Origin: Stenotrophomonas sp. ASS1
GTDB lineage: Bacteria; Pseudomonadota; Gammaproteobacteria; Xanthomonadales; Xanthomonadaceae
Reading direction: 5' to 3'
Length of the DNA stretch: 64,000 bases
Assembly (NCBI RefSeq): GCF_004346925.1
Contig: NZ_CP031167.1
Coordinates: 3,492,001 to 3,556,000, forward strand
The notes under the pieces were generated by a model. It was not told the DNA's origin. It searched no databases and was given only the letters and a program-made list of their open reading frames with translations. Below are positions 27,816-38,241 of the stretch, piece by piece. The position numbers and the translations under genes are program-made. Every line of letters starts with the position of its first letter. Position 1 is the stretch's first letter.

Positions 27816-29450
27816 TCAGCCCTTGTAACCGTTGCTGATCGGGTAACGACGCTCGCGGCCAAATGCCCGGCGCGAGACCTTCGGCCCCGGCGCGGCCTGG
27901 TGCCGCTTCCACTCGCTGATGCGCACCAGGCGCAGCACCCGGTCGACCACGGCCGCGTCGTAACCGGCCGCAACGATCTCCGTGCGCGACTGCTCCTGGT
28001 CGATGTAGCGGTACAGGATGCCGTCCAGCACGTCATAGGCCGGCAGCAAATCCTGGTCCAGCTGGTTCTCGCGCAGCTCGGCCGACGGCGGGCGGCTGAT
28101 CACGGCCGGTGGGATCACCGGCGCGCCGCCCACGGTGTTGCGCCACTTCGACAGCCCGAACACTTCGGTCTTGTACAGGTCCTTCAGCGGCGCATAGCCA
28201 CCGCACATGTCGCCGTAGATGGTGGCGTAACCCACCGCGTATTCGCTTTTGTTGCCGGTGGTCAGCAACAGGCCACCGAACTTGTTGGCCAGCGCCATCA
28301 GGATCACGCCACGGCTGCGCGACTGCAGGTTCTCTTCGGTCACGTCCGGCGCAGTGCCTTCGAACATCGGCGCCAGCGATTCCATCAGGCCCTTGAACGC
28401 CGGCTCGATCGATACCGCCTCCAGCTTCACGCCCAATGCCTGGCACTGTTCGGCGGCCAGGTCGTTGGACAGGCCCGCAGTATAGCGCGACGGCAACCGC
28501 ACAGCGGTGACGTTTTCCGCGCCCATCGCGTCCACGGCCATGGCCAGCACCAGCGCCGAATCGATGCCGCCGGACAGGCCCAGCCACACCTTCTTGAAGC
28601 CGTTCTTGCGGCAGTAGTCCTGGATGCCACGGGTCACTGCGCGCCAGGCCAGCGCGTCCATGCTCTCGTCGCCATCGTCCATCCACACGTGCGGCATGAA
28701 GCGGCGGCTTTCACCGTCGTACTCCACCACCAGCCACTGGTCGACGAAGGCGGCGGCGGCCGGGTGCACGGTACCGTCGCCATCGGCCACCACCGAGGCG
28801 CCGTCGAACACCAGCGCGTCCTGGCCACCGACCACGTTGAGGTAGGCGATCGCCGCCCCGCTCTCACGGGTGCGTGCGGCCAGCACTGCATCGCGCTGGG
28901 CATGCTTGCCACGCTCGTAGGGCGAGGCATTCGGCACCACCACCAGCTGCGCACCGGCGCGCACGGTGTCGGCCAGCGGCTCGGCGAACCACAGGTCCTC
29001 GCAGATCAGCAGGCCGACCGGAATGCCGTTGACCTCGAACACGCAGCTGCCGCCATCCGGATCGACATCGAAGTAGCGGCGCTCGTCGAACACCGCATAG
29101 TTGGGCAGCTCGCGCTTGCGGTAGGTCTGCTCGACCAGGCCATCGCGCAGCACGCTGGCGGCGTTGTAGACCACCGCACCGGCCGCCTGCGGCCAACCGA
29201 CCACGGCGGTGATGCCACGGCAGGCAGCAGCGATGCGGGCCATCGCCTGCTCGCACTCGTACAGGAAGCCCGGGCGCAGCAGCAGGTCTTCCGGCGGATA
29301 ACCACTCACCGCCAGCTCGGGGAACATCACCAGCTCGGCGCCGTACTCGTCGCGCGCCTGGCCGATCATCTCGATGATGCGCTCGGTGTTGCCGGCGACA
29401 TCGCCGACCGGGAAGTCGAACTGCGCCATCGCGATGCGGATCGAAGCCAT
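27816..29450 (-). CDS. nadE: Glutamine-dependent NAD+ synthase
   Basis: A 544-residue two-domain enzyme for the last step of NAD synthesis. The N-terminal nitrilase-type glutaminase (about 1-260) has Glu in VMFPELAVSGYPPEDLL, Lys in YRKRELPNYAVFDE and nucleophile Cys in VGLLICEDLWF. The C-terminal synthetase (about 270-540) has the ATP-pyrophosphatase loop LGLSGGIDSALVLAMAVDAMG and TTGNKSEYAVGY. The ATG at 29450 (MASIRIAMAQFDFPVG) is where homology begins; upstream starts in frame are not supported. It stands alone between SMAG repeats. Confidence 0.93.
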   Translation of the reverse strand: MASIRIAMAQFDFPVGDVAGNTERIIEMIGQARDEYGAELVMFPELAVSGYPPEDLLLRPGFLYECEQAMARIAAACRGITAVVGWPQAAGAVVYNAASVLRDGLVEQTYRKRELPNYAVFDERRYFDVDPDGGSCVFEVNGIPVGLLICEDLWFAEPLADTVRAGAQLVVVPNASPYERGKHAQRDAVLAARTRESGAAIAYLNVVGGQDALVFDGASVVADGDGTVHPAAAAFVDQWLVVEYDGESRRFMPHVWMDDGDESMDALAWRAVTRGIQDYCRKNGFKKVWLGLSGGIDSALVLAMAVDAMGAENVTAVRLPSRYTAGLSNDLAAEQCQALGVKLEAVSIEPAFKGLMESLAPMFEGTAPDVTEENLQSRSRGVILMALANKFGGLLLTTGNKSEYAVGYATIYGDMCGGYAPLKDLYKTEVFGLSKWRNTVGGAPVIPPAVISRPPSAELRENQLDQDLLPAYDVLDGILYRYIDQEQSRTEIVAAGYDAAVVDRVLRLVRISEWKRHQAAPGPKVSRRAFGRERRYPISNGYKG

Positions 29451-29540
29451 GGGAATCCAGCCTGTGGTTGCAATGTGCCCATTGTAGCGCTGCGCCATGC
29501 GCGCGCCGGGCGCGCTCACTGCGTGGACAGCCCCGGCTCA

Positions 29541-29563
29541 GTAGATCCACGCCATGCGTGGAT
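29541..29563 (+). repeat. SMAG hairpin, CCACGC subtype
   Basis: GTAG plus the ATCCACGC / GCGTGGAT stem in the gap between nadE and sucD. Confidence 0.85.
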
Positions 29564-29597
29564 GGGGTTACCGGGATGGTCAGGGCACCAGACGCAG

Positions 29598-29626
29598 AAA
29601 GGCCGCCCGGAGGCGGCCTTTCTGTT
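29598..29626. terminator. Terminator downstream of sucD
   Basis: Stem AAAGGCCGCC / GGCGGCCTTT followed by TCTGTTT on the + strand. The A-run on the left also gives a T-run for minus-strand transcription from sucCD. Confidence 0.75.
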
Positions 29627-29642
29627 TGAAGCAAGAGCGTCA

Positions 29643-29664
29643 GTCGAGCATGGCTCGACTCTAC
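29643..29664 (-). repeat. SMAG hairpin, GTCGAGC subtype
   Basis: GTCGAGCATGGCTCGAC with terminal CTAC (GTAG on the minus strand). It matches the subtype at 60952-60973. Confidence 0.8.
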
Positions 29665-29674
29665 ACAAGCGGTC

Positions 29675-30550
29675 TTATTTCACCAGCTTGGCGATGGCAG
29701 CGCCCAGGTCGCCCGGCGAGCGGACGGTGACAACACCGGCAGCTTCCATGGCGGCGAACTTGCCTTCGGCAGTGCCCTTGCCGCCCGAGGCGATCGCACC
29801 GGCGTGGCCCATGCGCTTGCCGGCCGGAGCCGACGCACCGGCGATGAAACCGACGACCGGCTTCTTCACGTGGTTCTTGATGTACTCGGCGCCGGCTTCT
29901 TCAGCGTCACCGCCGATTTCGCCAACCATGATGATGCCTTCGGTCTGCGGGTCTTCGTTGAACAGCTTCAGGCAGTCGACGAAGTTCAGGCCGTTGATCG
30001 GGTCACCACCGATGCCGATGCAGGTGGACTGGCCCAGGCCGACTTCAGTGGTCTGCTTGACCGCTTCATAGGTCAGGGTGCCCGAACGCGACACGATGCC
30101 GATCTTGCCCGGCTGGTGGATGTGGCCCGGCATGATGCCGATCTTGCACTCACCCGGGGTGATGACGCCCGGGCAGTTCGGCCCGATCAGCACGGTGTCC
30201 GGATGCGAACGGGTCAGCACGTTCTTGACGCGCAGCATGTCCAGCACCGGGATGCCTTCGGTGATGCAGACGATGACCTTGATGCCGGCAGCAGCGGCTT
30301 CCAGGATCGCGTCGGCCGCGTACGGCGGCGGCACGTAGATGACCGAAGCGTTGGCGCCGGTGCTCTGCACGGCGTCGGCAACGGTGTTGAAGACCGGCAG
30401 GTCGATGTGGGTGGTGCCACCCTTGCCCGGGGTCACGCCGCCAACAACCTGGGTGCCGTACTCGATCATCTGAGTGGCGTGGAAGGTGCCCTGCTGGCCG
30501 GTGAAGCCCTGCACGATCACCTTGGTGTTCTTGTTAATCAAAACAGACAT
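29675..30550 (-). CDS. sucD: Succinyl-CoA ligase (ADP-forming) subunit alpha
   Basis: A 291-residue TCA-cycle subunit that binds CoA and carries the phosphohistidine intermediate. It has [20 protein letters not shown] at the N-terminus, [35 protein letters not shown] and, near the C-terminus, the phosphorylated histidine in [17 protein letters not shown]. Full family length. It follows sucC with a 20-bp gap on the same strand; together they form the heterotetrameric enzyme making succinate and ATP. Confidence 0.97.
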   Translation of the reverse strand: MSVLINKNTKVIVQGFTGQQGTFHATQMIEYGTQVVGGVTPGKGGTTHIDLPVFNTVADAVQSTGANASVIYVPPPYAADAILEAAAAGIKVIVCITEGIPVLDMLRVKNVLTRSHPDTVLIGPNCPGVITPGECKIGIMPGHIHQPGKIGIVSRSGTLTYEAVKQTTEVGLGQSTCIGIGGDPINGLNFVDCLKLFNEDPQTEGIIMVGEIGGDAEEAGAEYIKNHVKKPVVGFIAGASAPAGKRMGHAGAIASGGKGTAEGKFAAMEAAGVVTVRSPGDLGAAIAKLVK

Positions 30551-30570
30551 GGGAATTCCTTGGTGTCGAA

Positions 30571-31740
30571 TCAGGCAGCGTTCTTGACAGCTTCAACGAT
30601 CTTCTTGGCGCCATCGTTGATGTTGTCAGCCGGGATGATGGCCATGCCGCTGTCACGCAGCAGCTGCTTGCCTTCTTCCACGTTGGTGCCTTCCAGGCGC
30701 ACCACGACCGGAACCTTGACGCCCACTTCCTTCACGGCGGCGATGATGCCTTCGGCAATCATGTCGCAGCGGACGATGCCGCCGAAGATGTTGACGAAGA
30801 TGCCTTCAACCTTGTCCGAGGACAGGATCAGCTTGAACGCTTCGATGACGCGCTGCTTGTTGGCACCGCCGCCCACGTCCAGGAAGTTCGCCGGCTCGCC
30901 GCCGTTGAGCTTGATGACGTCCATGGTGGCCATGGCCAGGCCTGCGCCGTTGACCATGCAGCCGATGTTGCCGTCCATGGTGACGTAGTTGATGTCCAGC
31001 TCCGAAGCGATCACTTCGGTCGGATCTTCCTGGGTCTTGTCGCGCATGGCGACCAGGGCCTTCTGGCGGAACGCGGCGTTGTCGTCGCTGTCGAACTTGC
31101 CGTCCAGCGCGTACAGGTTGCCGTCGTCCAGGATGGCCAGCGGGTTGATTTCAACCAGGGCCAGGTCCTTTTCGTTGAACAGGCGGTACAGGTTCACCAT
31201 GATGCTGGCGAACTGGCCGGCCTGCTTGGCGGTCAGGCCCAGCTTGAAGCCGAAATCACGGCCGTGGTAACCCTGCACGCCTTCGACGAAGTCGACGTTC
31301 AGCGAGTGGATCAGCTCCGGGGTTTCAGCGGCGACCTGCTCGATCTCCACGCCGCCTTCCGAAGAGGCGATGTAGGTGATGGTCTTGGTGCCACGGTCGA
31401 CCAGCACCGACAGGTACAGTTCCTTGACGATCTCGCCGGCGGTGGTCACCAGCACCAGGTTGACCGGCAGTTCAACGCCAGCGGTCTGGTAGGTGGCCAT
31501 CTTGGTGCCGAGCATCTTGGCCGCAGCGGCCTTCACGTCGTCGGTGGTCTTGCAGAACTTGACGCCGCCAGCCTTGCCGCGGCCGCCAGCGTGGATCTGC
31601 GCCTTGACCATCCAGGGGCCCTGGCCCAGGGAGTTGGCAGCGGCAACCGCTTCGTCCGGGGTCGCAGCGACCTTGCCGGCCGGGACCGGGATGCCGTACT
31701 CGGCAAGCAGTTGTTTTGACTGGTATTCGTGGAAATTCAT
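30571..31740 (-). CDS. sucC: Succinyl-CoA ligase (ADP-forming) subunit beta
   Basis: A 389-residue ATP-grasp subunit, partner of SucD. It starts [20 protein letters not shown], contains [19 protein letters not shown] (nucleotide loop), [21 protein letters not shown] (metal-binding) and [19 protein letters not shown]. First gene of the sucCD operon. Unlike E. coli it is not beside sucAB here but divergent from pilS, as in other Xanthomonads. Confidence 0.97.
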   Translation of the reverse strand: MNFHEYQSKQLLAEYGIPVPAGKVAATPDEAVAAANSLGQGPWMVKAQIHAGGRGKAGGVKFCKTTDDVKAAAAKMLGTKMATYQTAGVELPVNLVLVTTAGEIVKELYLSVLVDRGTKTITYIASSEGGVEIEQVAAETPELIHSLNVDFVEGVQGYHGRDFGFKLGLTAKQAGQFASIMVNLYRLFNEKDLALVEINPLAILDDGNLYALDGKFDSDDNAAFRQKALVAMRDKTQEDPTEVIASELDINYVTMDGNIGCMVNGAGLAMATMDVIKLNGGEPANFLDVGGGANKQRVIEAFKLILSSDKVEGIFVNIFGGIVRCDMIAEGIIAAVKEVGVKVPVVVRLEGTNVEEGKQLLRDSGMAIIPADNINDGAKKIVEAVKNAA

Positions 31741-32145
31741 GCGTCACCGTGGGAATAGGAACGACCGCACGCAATTCCTCAGGGCCCCGGCGGGGCGCCG
31801 GCATGGACCGCGGCGGGCCCACTATTGTGGCCGAGCCAGCGCCGGGGCGCAAAGAAGTCTGTACAAAACGCCGCACCCGGCCAGATTTCCACCGCCATTC
31901 AGGCAGTTGCGCCCGGGCCGGCGCTGACCACCGGTATCCACGGCAGGCCAAATGCGCGATCCGGGCGGCTCCGGCGGCGTCCTGCCGGGGGCCCTATACT
32001 GGTCAACCAAGGTGTGTAGTGTCGGGCTTGCCCGGCAGCTTCCACCGCGGGCCACATAGAAGCGACGAACCCGCCCGGCTTCAGGGGATGCCAGGCAGGG
32101 CCGCCGCAGATTCCAGACCCAGGCAGCCAGAAGGGGAGTTCCGGC
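31741..32145. other. Divergent intergenic region sucC-pilS (no gene seen)
   Basis: About 400 bp without a credible open frame. It must hold the sucCD promoter on the minus strand and the pilS promoter on the + strand. TATACT at 31995-32000 is a possible -10 for pilS, with no good -35. GC-rich inverted repeats occur but none is a recognised family. Confidence 0.4.
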
Positions 32146-33759
32146 GTGTCACCCAGTGCTTCATTGATCGACCGCATCGAATCGATTCCGCGGCGTGAGC
32201 TGTACTTCTTCGCGCTGTACCGGGTGCTGATCGCCGCGGTCATCGCCGGCCTGCTCTACAGCCCCCTGTCCGGCATGGTCGGCGAGGCCCATCACCCGCG
32301 TCTGGCCGATACCGTCGCGGCGATCTATCTGCTGCTGTCGCTGCTGGCCCTGGCGATCGGCCGCAACGAACGCTGGCTGCGCCCGATCGTGGTCAGCAGC
32401 GTGCTGGTGGACATCATCGCCGCCACCTTGCTGGCGCATGCCCTGCCCGGTGCCAGCGCCGGCATCTCGATGTCGCTGCTGTTCAACATCGCCGCCGCCG
32501 CCACCCTGCTGCCGCTGAGCTGGGGCCTAGGCCTGGCGGTTGCTGCCAGCCTGGCCACCGGTACCGAATACCTCTGGAAGGTGCTCGAAGGCGGTGACCC
32601 CACCCGCACGCTGGCCGAGCTGGCCATGTTCGCCACCAGCTACCTGGCGCTGGCCTTCATCAGCTACCAGGTGGGCAACCGCGCGCGCCGCAACCAGCAG
32701 CTGGCCAACCAGCGCGGCGACGAAGTAGCCAACCTGTTCCAGATCAACGAACTGATCATCCGCCGCATGCGTACCGGCGTGCTGGTGGTGGATGCCGACA
32801 ACCGCATCACCCTGGCCAACGAAGCGGCCTCGATGCTGCTCGGCGACAACGACGGCATCGGTGAGACGGGACGCCTGGATCTGGCCAGTGCCGCGCCGGA
32901 ACTGGCGCGCCGTCTGCAGCGCTGGCGCAACGGCTGGGCGCAGGACGAACTGCCGCTGCAGCTCAACCCCGACCAGCCGGAAGTGCAACCGCGCTTCGCC
33001 CGCCTGCTGGCCGGCAGCGAACTGGCGCTGGTATTCCTGGACGACTCCAGCGTGGTCTCTCGGCGCGCCGAATCGCTCACCCTGTCGGCGATGGGCCGCT
33101 TCTCGGCCAGCCTCGCCCATGAAATCCGCAATCCGCTGGCGGCGATCAACTACGCCGTGCAGCTGCTGGAGGAAGGCACCGGTTTCAACGAAAGCGACCG
33201 CCGCCTGCTGCAGATCATCCGCCAGCAATGCCAGCGCACCAACGGCATCGTCGAGAGCGTGCTGGGGCTGGCACGGCGCGAGCGCGCCACACCCGAGAAC
33301 GTCGACCTGGTCGCCTTCGTGCGCCGCTTCGTGCTGGAGTACAAGCAGGGCCAGACGCTGGAAACCGACAGCATCGAACCGATCATCAGCGACACGGCGG
33401 TGATGGCGCAGGTCGACAGCAAACACCTGTACCAGGTGCTCACCGTGCTGGTGCACAACGCACTGAAATACGGCCGCATCGGCCAGCAGCCGGCACGCGT
33501 ACGCCTGCGCGTGGCGCAGCACGAGCGCAGCGCGGTGATCGACGTGATGGACCGTGGCCCCGGCATTCCCGAGAGCGTGGCCGCACAGCTGTTCCGTCCG
33601 TTCTTCACCACCTCCGAGCATGGCACCGGGCTGGGCCTGTATATCGCCCGCGAGTTGTGCCGCGCCAACCAGGCACGGCTCGACTACATCCCGGTGCCGG
33701 CAGGAGGCTCGTGCTTCCGCCTGGTGCTGCCCGGCCCGCACACGCTGTTGCCCACCTGA
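32146..33759 (+). CDS. pilS: Two-component sensor kinase PilS
   Basis: A 537-residue inner-membrane kinase controlling pilin transcription through PilR. The N-terminal third has about six hydrophobic helices (YRVLIAAVIAGLLY, TVAAIYLLLSLLALAI and others), then a PAS-like region (VLVVDADNRITLANEAASMLLGDN), the H-box FSASLAHEIRNPLAAINYAVQLL and ATPase boxes (VHNALKYG, DRGPGIPESVAAQLF, GTGLGLYIAREL). It starts at GTG 32146, preceded by AAGGGGAG. PilR follows 60 bp downstream. The position next to pilB/pilA/pilC/pilD supports the PilS name. Confidence 0.88.
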   Translation: MSPSASLIDRIESIPRRELYFFALYRVLIAAVIAGLLYSPLSGMVGEAHHPRLADTVAAIYLLLSLLALAIGRNERWLRPIVVSSVLVDIIAATLLAHALPGASAGISMSLLFNIAAAATLLPLSWGLGLAVAASLATGTEYLWKVLEGGDPTRTLAELAMFATSYLALAFISYQVGNRARRNQQLANQRGDEVANLFQINELIIRRMRTGVLVVDADNRITLANEAASMLLGDNDGIGETGRLDLASAAPELARRLQRWRNGWAQDELPLQLNPDQPEVQPRFARLLAGSELALVFLDDSSVVSRRAESLTLSAMGRFSASLAHEIRNPLAAINYAVQLLEEGTGFNESDRRLLQIIRQQCQRTNGIVESVLGLARRERATPENVDLVAFVRRFVLEYKQGQTLETDSIEPIISDTAVMAQVDSKHLYQVLTVLVHNALKYGRIGQQPARVRLRVAQHERSAVIDVMDRGPGIPESVAAQLFRPFFTTSEHGTGLGLYIARELCRANQARLDYIPVPAGGSCFRLVLPGPHTLLPT

Positions 33760-33819
33760 TTCCAAATCTGTGCGTCAAACATTTGTCGCTTCCAGCCCCC
33801 TCGTTTATCTTTCACGCCC

Positions 33820-35193
33820 ATGAACGAAACCCGCAGCGCCCTCGTCGTCGACGATGAACGCGACATCCGCGAACTGCTGGTACTGACCCTCGGCCGCATG
33901 GGGCTGCGCATCAGTACTGCCGCCAACCTGGCCGAAGCGCGCGAGCTGCTGGCCAGCAACCCGTACGACCTGTGCATCACCGACATGCGCCTTCCGGATG
34001 GCAACGGCATCGAGCTGGTCAGCGAGATCGCCCAGCACTACCCGCGCACACCGGTGGCGATGATCACCGCATTCGGCAGCATGGACCTGGCCGTGGAAGC
34101 GCTGAAGGCCGGCGCCTTCGACTTCGTCAGCAAGCCGGTGGACATCTCGGTGCTGCGCGGCCTGGTCAAGCACGCGCTGGAACTCAACAACACCGAACGC
34201 CCTGCGCCCGGCCCCGCCACCGAACAGGCTGCACGCCTGCTCGGCGCTTCGCCGGCCATGGACGTTCTGCGCACCACCATCGGCAAGGTCGCGCGCAGCC
34301 AGGCGCCGGTCTACATCCTCGGTGAATCGGGCGTGGGCAAGGAACTGGTCGCGCGCACCATCCACGCCCAGGGCGCGCGTGCGGCTGGTCCGTTCGTGCC
34401 GGTCAACTGCGGTGCCATTCCCGGCGAGCTGATGGAGAGCGAGTTCTTCGGCCATCGCAAAGGCAGCTTCAGCGGCGCCCATGCCGACAAGCCGGGCCTG
34501 TTCCAGGCTGCACATGGCGGCACCCTGTTCCTGGACGAAGTGGCCGAGCTGCCGCTGCAGATGCAGGTGAAGCTGTTGCGTGCCATCCAGGAAAAGTCGG
34601 TACGTGCGGTGGGTGCGGCCAACGAAGAACCGGTGGACGTGCGCATTCTCTCGGCCACGCACCGTGACCTGGCCGAGCTGGTCGAGGACGGGCGCTTCCG
34701 CCACGACCTGTACTACCGCATCAACGTGATTGAACTGAAGGTGCCGCCGCTGCGCGAGCGCCGCCAGGACCTGCCGGAACTGGCTGCCGCCGTGCTGGCG
34801 CGGCTGGCCCGCAGCCACGGCCGTGCCACACCGCTGCTGGCGCCATCGGCGCTGGAAGCGCTGGCCCACTACGCGTTCCCGGGCAATGTGCGCGAGCTGG
34901 AGAACATTCTGGAGCGCGCGCTGGCACTGGCCGAAGAAGACCGCATTGGTGCCGACGACCTGCGCCTGCCGCAGCACGCCCCACGTGCGCCCGGCGGCGC
35001 TGCTCCCGCCGAAGCCGTGGCCGACCTGCAGCCGGGCGGTGCCGCCCTGCCCTCGTACATCGAGCAGCTGGAGCGCAGCGCCATCCAGCGCGCGCTGGAA
35101 GAGAACCGCTGGAACAAGACCCGCACGGCTGCGCAGCTGGGGATTACCTTCCGCGCGCTGCGCTACAAGCTGAAGAAGCTGGGGATGGAGTAA
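33820..35193 (+). CDS. pilR: Sigma-54-dependent response regulator PilR
   Basis: A 457-residue NtrC-type activator. The receiver domain has acidic residues in LVVDDERDI and phospho-acceptor Asp55 ([13 protein letters not shown]). The AAA+ domain (about 135-370) has Walker [13 protein letters not shown], the sigma-54 contact loop as GSFSGA (canonical GAFTGA), Walker [13 protein letters not shown] and an arginine finger region. The C-terminal Fis-type helix-turn-helix is [20 protein letters not shown]. It is expected to activate pilA through the sigma-54 promoter at 37981-37998. Confidence 0.92.
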   Translation: MNETRSALVVDDERDIRELLVLTLGRMGLRISTAANLAEARELLASNPYDLCITDMRLPDGNGIELVSEIAQHYPRTPVAMITAFGSMDLAVEALKAGAFDFVSKPVDISVLRGLVKHALELNNTERPAPGPATEQAARLLGASPAMDVLRTTIGKVARSQAPVYILGESGVGKELVARTIHAQGARAAGPFVPVNCGAIPGELMESEFFGHRKGSFSGAHADKPGLFQAAHGGTLFLDEVAELPLQMQVKLLRAIQEKSVRAVGAANEEPVDVRILSATHRDLAELVEDGRFRHDLYYRINVIELKVPPLRERRQDLPELAAAVLARLARSHGRATPLLAPSALEALAHYAFPGNVRELENILERALALAEEDRIGADDLRLPQHAPRAPGGAAPAEAVADLQPGGAALPSYIEQLERSAIQRALEENRWNKTRTAAQLGITFRALRYKLKKLGME

Positions 35194-35209
35194 GGGCCGA
35201 ACGGCCCTG

Positions 35210-35418
35210 GTAGGCGCCAACCTTGGTTGGCGTGCGCCGCCGCGCCATCCACGCATGGCGTGGATCCACCACCAACGCGGTAGTGCCGGCCGCTGGCCGG
35301 CAACCCCCATGCATCGCATCATCCACGCATGGCGTGGATACACCCACCAAACGCGGTAGTGCCGGCCGCTGGCCGGCAACCTCATGCATCGCGGCATCCA
35401 CGCATGGCGTGGATCTAC
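35210..35418. repeat. Cluster of six SMAG hairpins between pilR and pilB
   Basis: Palindromes at 35210-35232 (+, GCCAACC type), 35247-35269 (minus, CCACGC), 35280-35302 (+, GGCCGG), 35321-35343 (minus, CCACGC), 35356-35378 (+, GGCCGG) and 35396-35418 (minus, CCACGC). The last two pairs repeat a ~76-bp unit. They occupy the gap between convergent genes. Confidence 0.85.
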
Positions 35419-35419
35419 C

Positions 35420-37147
35420 TCAATCCTTGGTAACGCGATTGATCTCGGCCAGGCTGGTCACACCCGCTGCCGCCTTCTTCAACGCCGACTGCCGCAGGTC
35501 ATTCACCCCGATCTGCTGCGCCGCCTCGGCAATCTGCAGCGCGTTGCCGCCGGCCAGCACGATCGTGGCGATCTCATCGGTCATCGGCATCACCTGGTAG
35601 ATACCGGTTCGGCCCTTGTAGCCCTCGGTGCACTCATCGCAGCCCACCGCCTCGTACAACTGGATGCCCGCATCCAGCTGCGCCTGGGTGAAGCCCTCGG
35701 CCAGCAGCGCGTGCTCCGGCAGGTTCGCCGGTCGCTTGCAGTTGCCGCACAACCGGCGCGCCAGGCGCTGGGCGATCACCAGCGTCACCGAGCTGGTGAT
35801 GTTGTACGGCGCGATGCCCATGTTCATCAGACGCGCGATGGTCTGCGGCGCATCGTTGGTATGCAGCGTGGACAGCACCATGTGGCCGGTCTGCGCCGCC
35901 TTGATCGCAATCTCGGCCGTCTCCAGGTCGCGGATTTCGCCGACCATGATGATGTCCGGATCCTGTCGCAGGAACGAGCGCAGCGCTGCAGCGAAGGTCA
36001 TGCCGCGCTTGTTGTTCTGCTGCACCTGGTTGACGCCGGGCAAGCGGATTTCCACCGGGTCTTCGGCGGTGGAGATGTTGCGCGTCTCATCGTTGAGGAT
36101 GCCCAGCGCGGTATACAGCGACACGGTTTTGCCCGAGCCGGTCGGGCCGGTCACCAGCACCATGCCGTACGGCTTGTGGATGGCGTCGTGGAACAGCTTC
36201 TGCTGGTCCGGCTCGTAGCCCAGCTTGTCGATGCCCAGCTTGGCCGCGCTGCCATCGAGAATACGCAGCACCACCTTTTCACCGAACAGGGTCGGCAGCG
36301 TACTGACGCGGAAGTCGATCTGCTTGGTCTTGGACAGGTTCAGCTTGATGCGGCCGTCCTGCGGCACGCGCTTCTCGGCGATATCCAGCTGCGCCATCAC
36401 CTTCAGGCGCGCGGCGATGCGCTGGTTCAACTTCACCGGCGCGCGCGCCACCATCTTCAGCAGACCGTCGATACGCAAGCGCACGCGGTAATCGTCTTCG
36501 TAGGGCTCGAAGTGGATGTCCGATGCGCCCTTGCGGATGGCATCGACCAGCACCTTGTTGACGAACTTCACCACCGGGGTGTCGTCGCCCTTGGCGTCGA
36601 TGCCGGAGTCGCCCCCCGCGTTGTCTTCGTCGCCCAGTCCAACGTCGAGGTTGGCCATGCCCTCGTCGTCGCCGCCCAGCGCATCGCCGATGGTGTCGTG
36701 GCTGGCGTGCCACTGCTCCAGCGTGCGGCGGATCTGGTCTTCATCCACCAGGATCGGCTCCACCACCAGATTGGTGTGGAACTTGATCTCGTCCAGTGCA
36801 TGGGTTGGATTGCTGGTACCCACGAACAGCTTGCCACCGCGCTTGAACAGCGGCAGGACGTTGTGTTTGCGCAGCAGTTCCTCGCTGACCAGGCTCATGG
36901 CGTTCTGGCTGGCGTCGAACGTAGACACGTCGAACAAGGGCATGCCGAACTCGACCGCGTTGGCGGCGGCGAGCTGCGAGGCACTGACCAGCTTGTTCTG
37001 CGCGAACCACGTAGGCAGCGGCTGGCGGGCGGCCGTGGCCTTGGCCATGGCGTCGCGGGCGGAGGCCTCGTCCAGCGCGCCGTCCTGGACCAGGCGGCGG
37101 GCCAGGCCGGTGATGCCTACGAGATTGGGGGTGGAAAGAGTGCTCAT
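35420..37147 (-). CDS. pilB: Type IV pilus assembly ATPase PilB
   Basis: A 575-residue cytosolic hexameric ATPase that drives pilus extension. It has the N-terminal GSPII_E domain (about 1-160), an ATPase domain with Walker A TGPTGSGKTVSLYTALG, Asp box, Walker B IIMVGEIRDLETAEIAIKAAQ and His box STLHTNDA, and a tetracysteine zinc site (CGNCKRP ... CDECTEGY). The ATG at 37147 follows GAGG. It lies upstream of, and opposite to, pilC, with pilA on its own strand between them. Confidence 0.95.
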   Translation of the reverse strand: MSTLSTPNLVGITGLARRLVQDGALDEASARDAMAKATAARQPLPTWFAQNKLVSASQLAAANAVEFGMPLFDVSTFDASQNAMSLVSEELLRKHNVLPLFKRGGKLFVGTSNPTHALDEIKFHTNLVVEPILVDEDQIRRTLEQWHASHDTIGDALGGDDEGMANLDVGLGDEDNAGGDSGIDAKGDDTPVVKFVNKVLVDAIRKGASDIHFEPYEDDYRVRLRIDGLLKMVARAPVKLNQRIAARLKVMAQLDIAEKRVPQDGRIKLNLSKTKQIDFRVSTLPTLFGEKVVLRILDGSAAKLGIDKLGYEPDQQKLFHDAIHKPYGMVLVTGPTGSGKTVSLYTALGILNDETRNISTAEDPVEIRLPGVNQVQQNNKRGMTFAAALRSFLRQDPDIIMVGEIRDLETAEIAIKAAQTGHMVLSTLHTNDAPQTIARLMNMGIAPYNITSSVTLVIAQRLARRLCGNCKRPANLPEHALLAEGFTQAQLDAGIQLYEAVGCDECTEGYKGRTGIYQVMPMTDEIATIVLAGGNALQIAEAAQQIGVNDLRQSALKKAAAGVTSLAEINRVTKD

Positions 37148-37379
37148 ATTTTCCTCAAAGCCCTCAGTCTGGAGCAATCAAACCTAGGCTCCTGAAAGTA
37201 CTCCCAGGAATTCATCTCTGGCGTTTTAGGGCCCAGTTACAAGAGCTGCGATTAAATGCTGCTCCGTTGACGTTGTCGCCATTCATGGTCACTTGAAAAT
37301 ACCGGTCTACGTCGAGAAAGAGGACCTTAGCTACGCCGGGATTTTAGATCGACAGCGAACAGCAGAATGGCCAATGCCC

Positions 37380-37411
37380 AAAAAAGAACAGGGAGCCATT
37401 AGCCCCCTGTC
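37380..37411 (-). terminator. Rho-independent terminator of pilA
   Basis: On the minus strand ACAGGGGGC / GCTCCCTGT with a 5-nt loop followed by TCTTTTTT, about 30 bp beyond the pilA stop. It separates pilA from pilB transcription. Confidence 0.8.
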
Positions 37412-37437
37412 CCTAGAACGCGATACCAATTAAGGGA

Positions 37438-37881
37438 TCACTCCTTGGTTTCTTCTTCGCCAGCAGGCGCCTGGCAAGAACCCGGACGATACTTGGCATC
37501 AATCGAACCGCCGCAGCTCCAGCTCGGCACAACGCCATTCTTTCCGTCACCCGTCGGGGTCAGCGTAATGGTCTTCTTATCGATGAGGTCGTCGCCAACG
37601 CCCTTAGCAGTAGCAACGATGGACTTACCATTCCATTCCAGCTTATCCACGTACTGAGTCTGCTGGAAGTCCGGCTTCCAAGTTGTCGGCGGCAGCGAAT
37701 TGTTGCTGGCCACGTATTCCGACACGTCGGTACGCAGCGAAGAAGCCGCCAGGATCACTTCCGAGACCTTGGCCTTCTTGGTGTAGTTCGAGTAAGCCGG
37801 CAGCGCGATGGCAGCCAGGATGGCGATGATCGCAACGACGATCATCAGTTCGATCAGGGTGAAGCCCTTCTGGTTCTTCAT
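37438..37881 (-). CDS. pilA: Type IV major pilin PilA
   Basis: A 147-residue type IVa pilin. The leader MKNQKG is cut by PilD before the methylated Phe of [32 protein letters not shown], a canonical hydrophobic N-terminal helix with Glu5. The globular part has one disulfide pair (SWSCGG and GSCQAP) forming the D-region loop near the C-terminus. It is transcribed alone between a sigma-54 promoter and a terminator. Only one pilin gene is present at this site. Confidence 0.95.
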   Translation of the reverse strand: MKNQKGFTLIELMIVVAIIAILAAIALPAYSNYTKKAKVSEVILAASSLRTDVSEYVASNNSLPPTTWKPDFQQTQYVDKLEWNGKSIVATAKGVGDDLIDKKTITLTPTGDGKNGVVPSWSCGGSIDAKYRPGSCQAPAGEEETKE

Positions 37882-37980
37882 GGTGGTACATCCCCAAGAT
37901 AAGTGGTGGTTGATGTCGGGGTGGCGGCCGGCCGGCCAGATGACCGGATGAGCAGGCTGCCCGTCCCCGCGGGTGGATCA

Positions 37981-37998
37981 ACGCAGGTTACGTGCCAA
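37981..37998 (-). promoter_or_regulatory. Sigma-54 promoter of pilA
   Basis: On the minus strand TTGGCACGTAACCTGCG fits the sigma-54 pattern TGGCAC-N5-TTGC, with the invariant GG (-24) and GC (-12) at correct spacing. The transcript would carry a ~90-nt leader before the pilA ATG. PilR is the likely activator. The rest of the 37882-38241 gap holds no gene. Confidence 0.85.
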
Positions 37999-38241
37999 TC
38001 TCCCATGGCAGCGTCTCCCCGATTTCCCCGCGCCAATGATGGCAGCAATTTCGCGGATGGGAACCCCCCAGAAGCGAATCTGCGATGGACGCGGCAATGT
38101 GACGCGGTACGTCACCTTTCGTCTCGTCAGGTCGAAAACCCTGCGCGGCGTCACGCCAGCAGGCTCCCCGGACGGCCCTGAACCGGCTACCATCGCCGGT
38201 CAGGATGCCCGCCTGGGGATGGCGGGCCTTGGGGAGCCAAC

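Noticed and set aside
27753..30071. 772-codon + frame opposite nadE
   Set aside because: Shadow of nadE; no recognisable protein.
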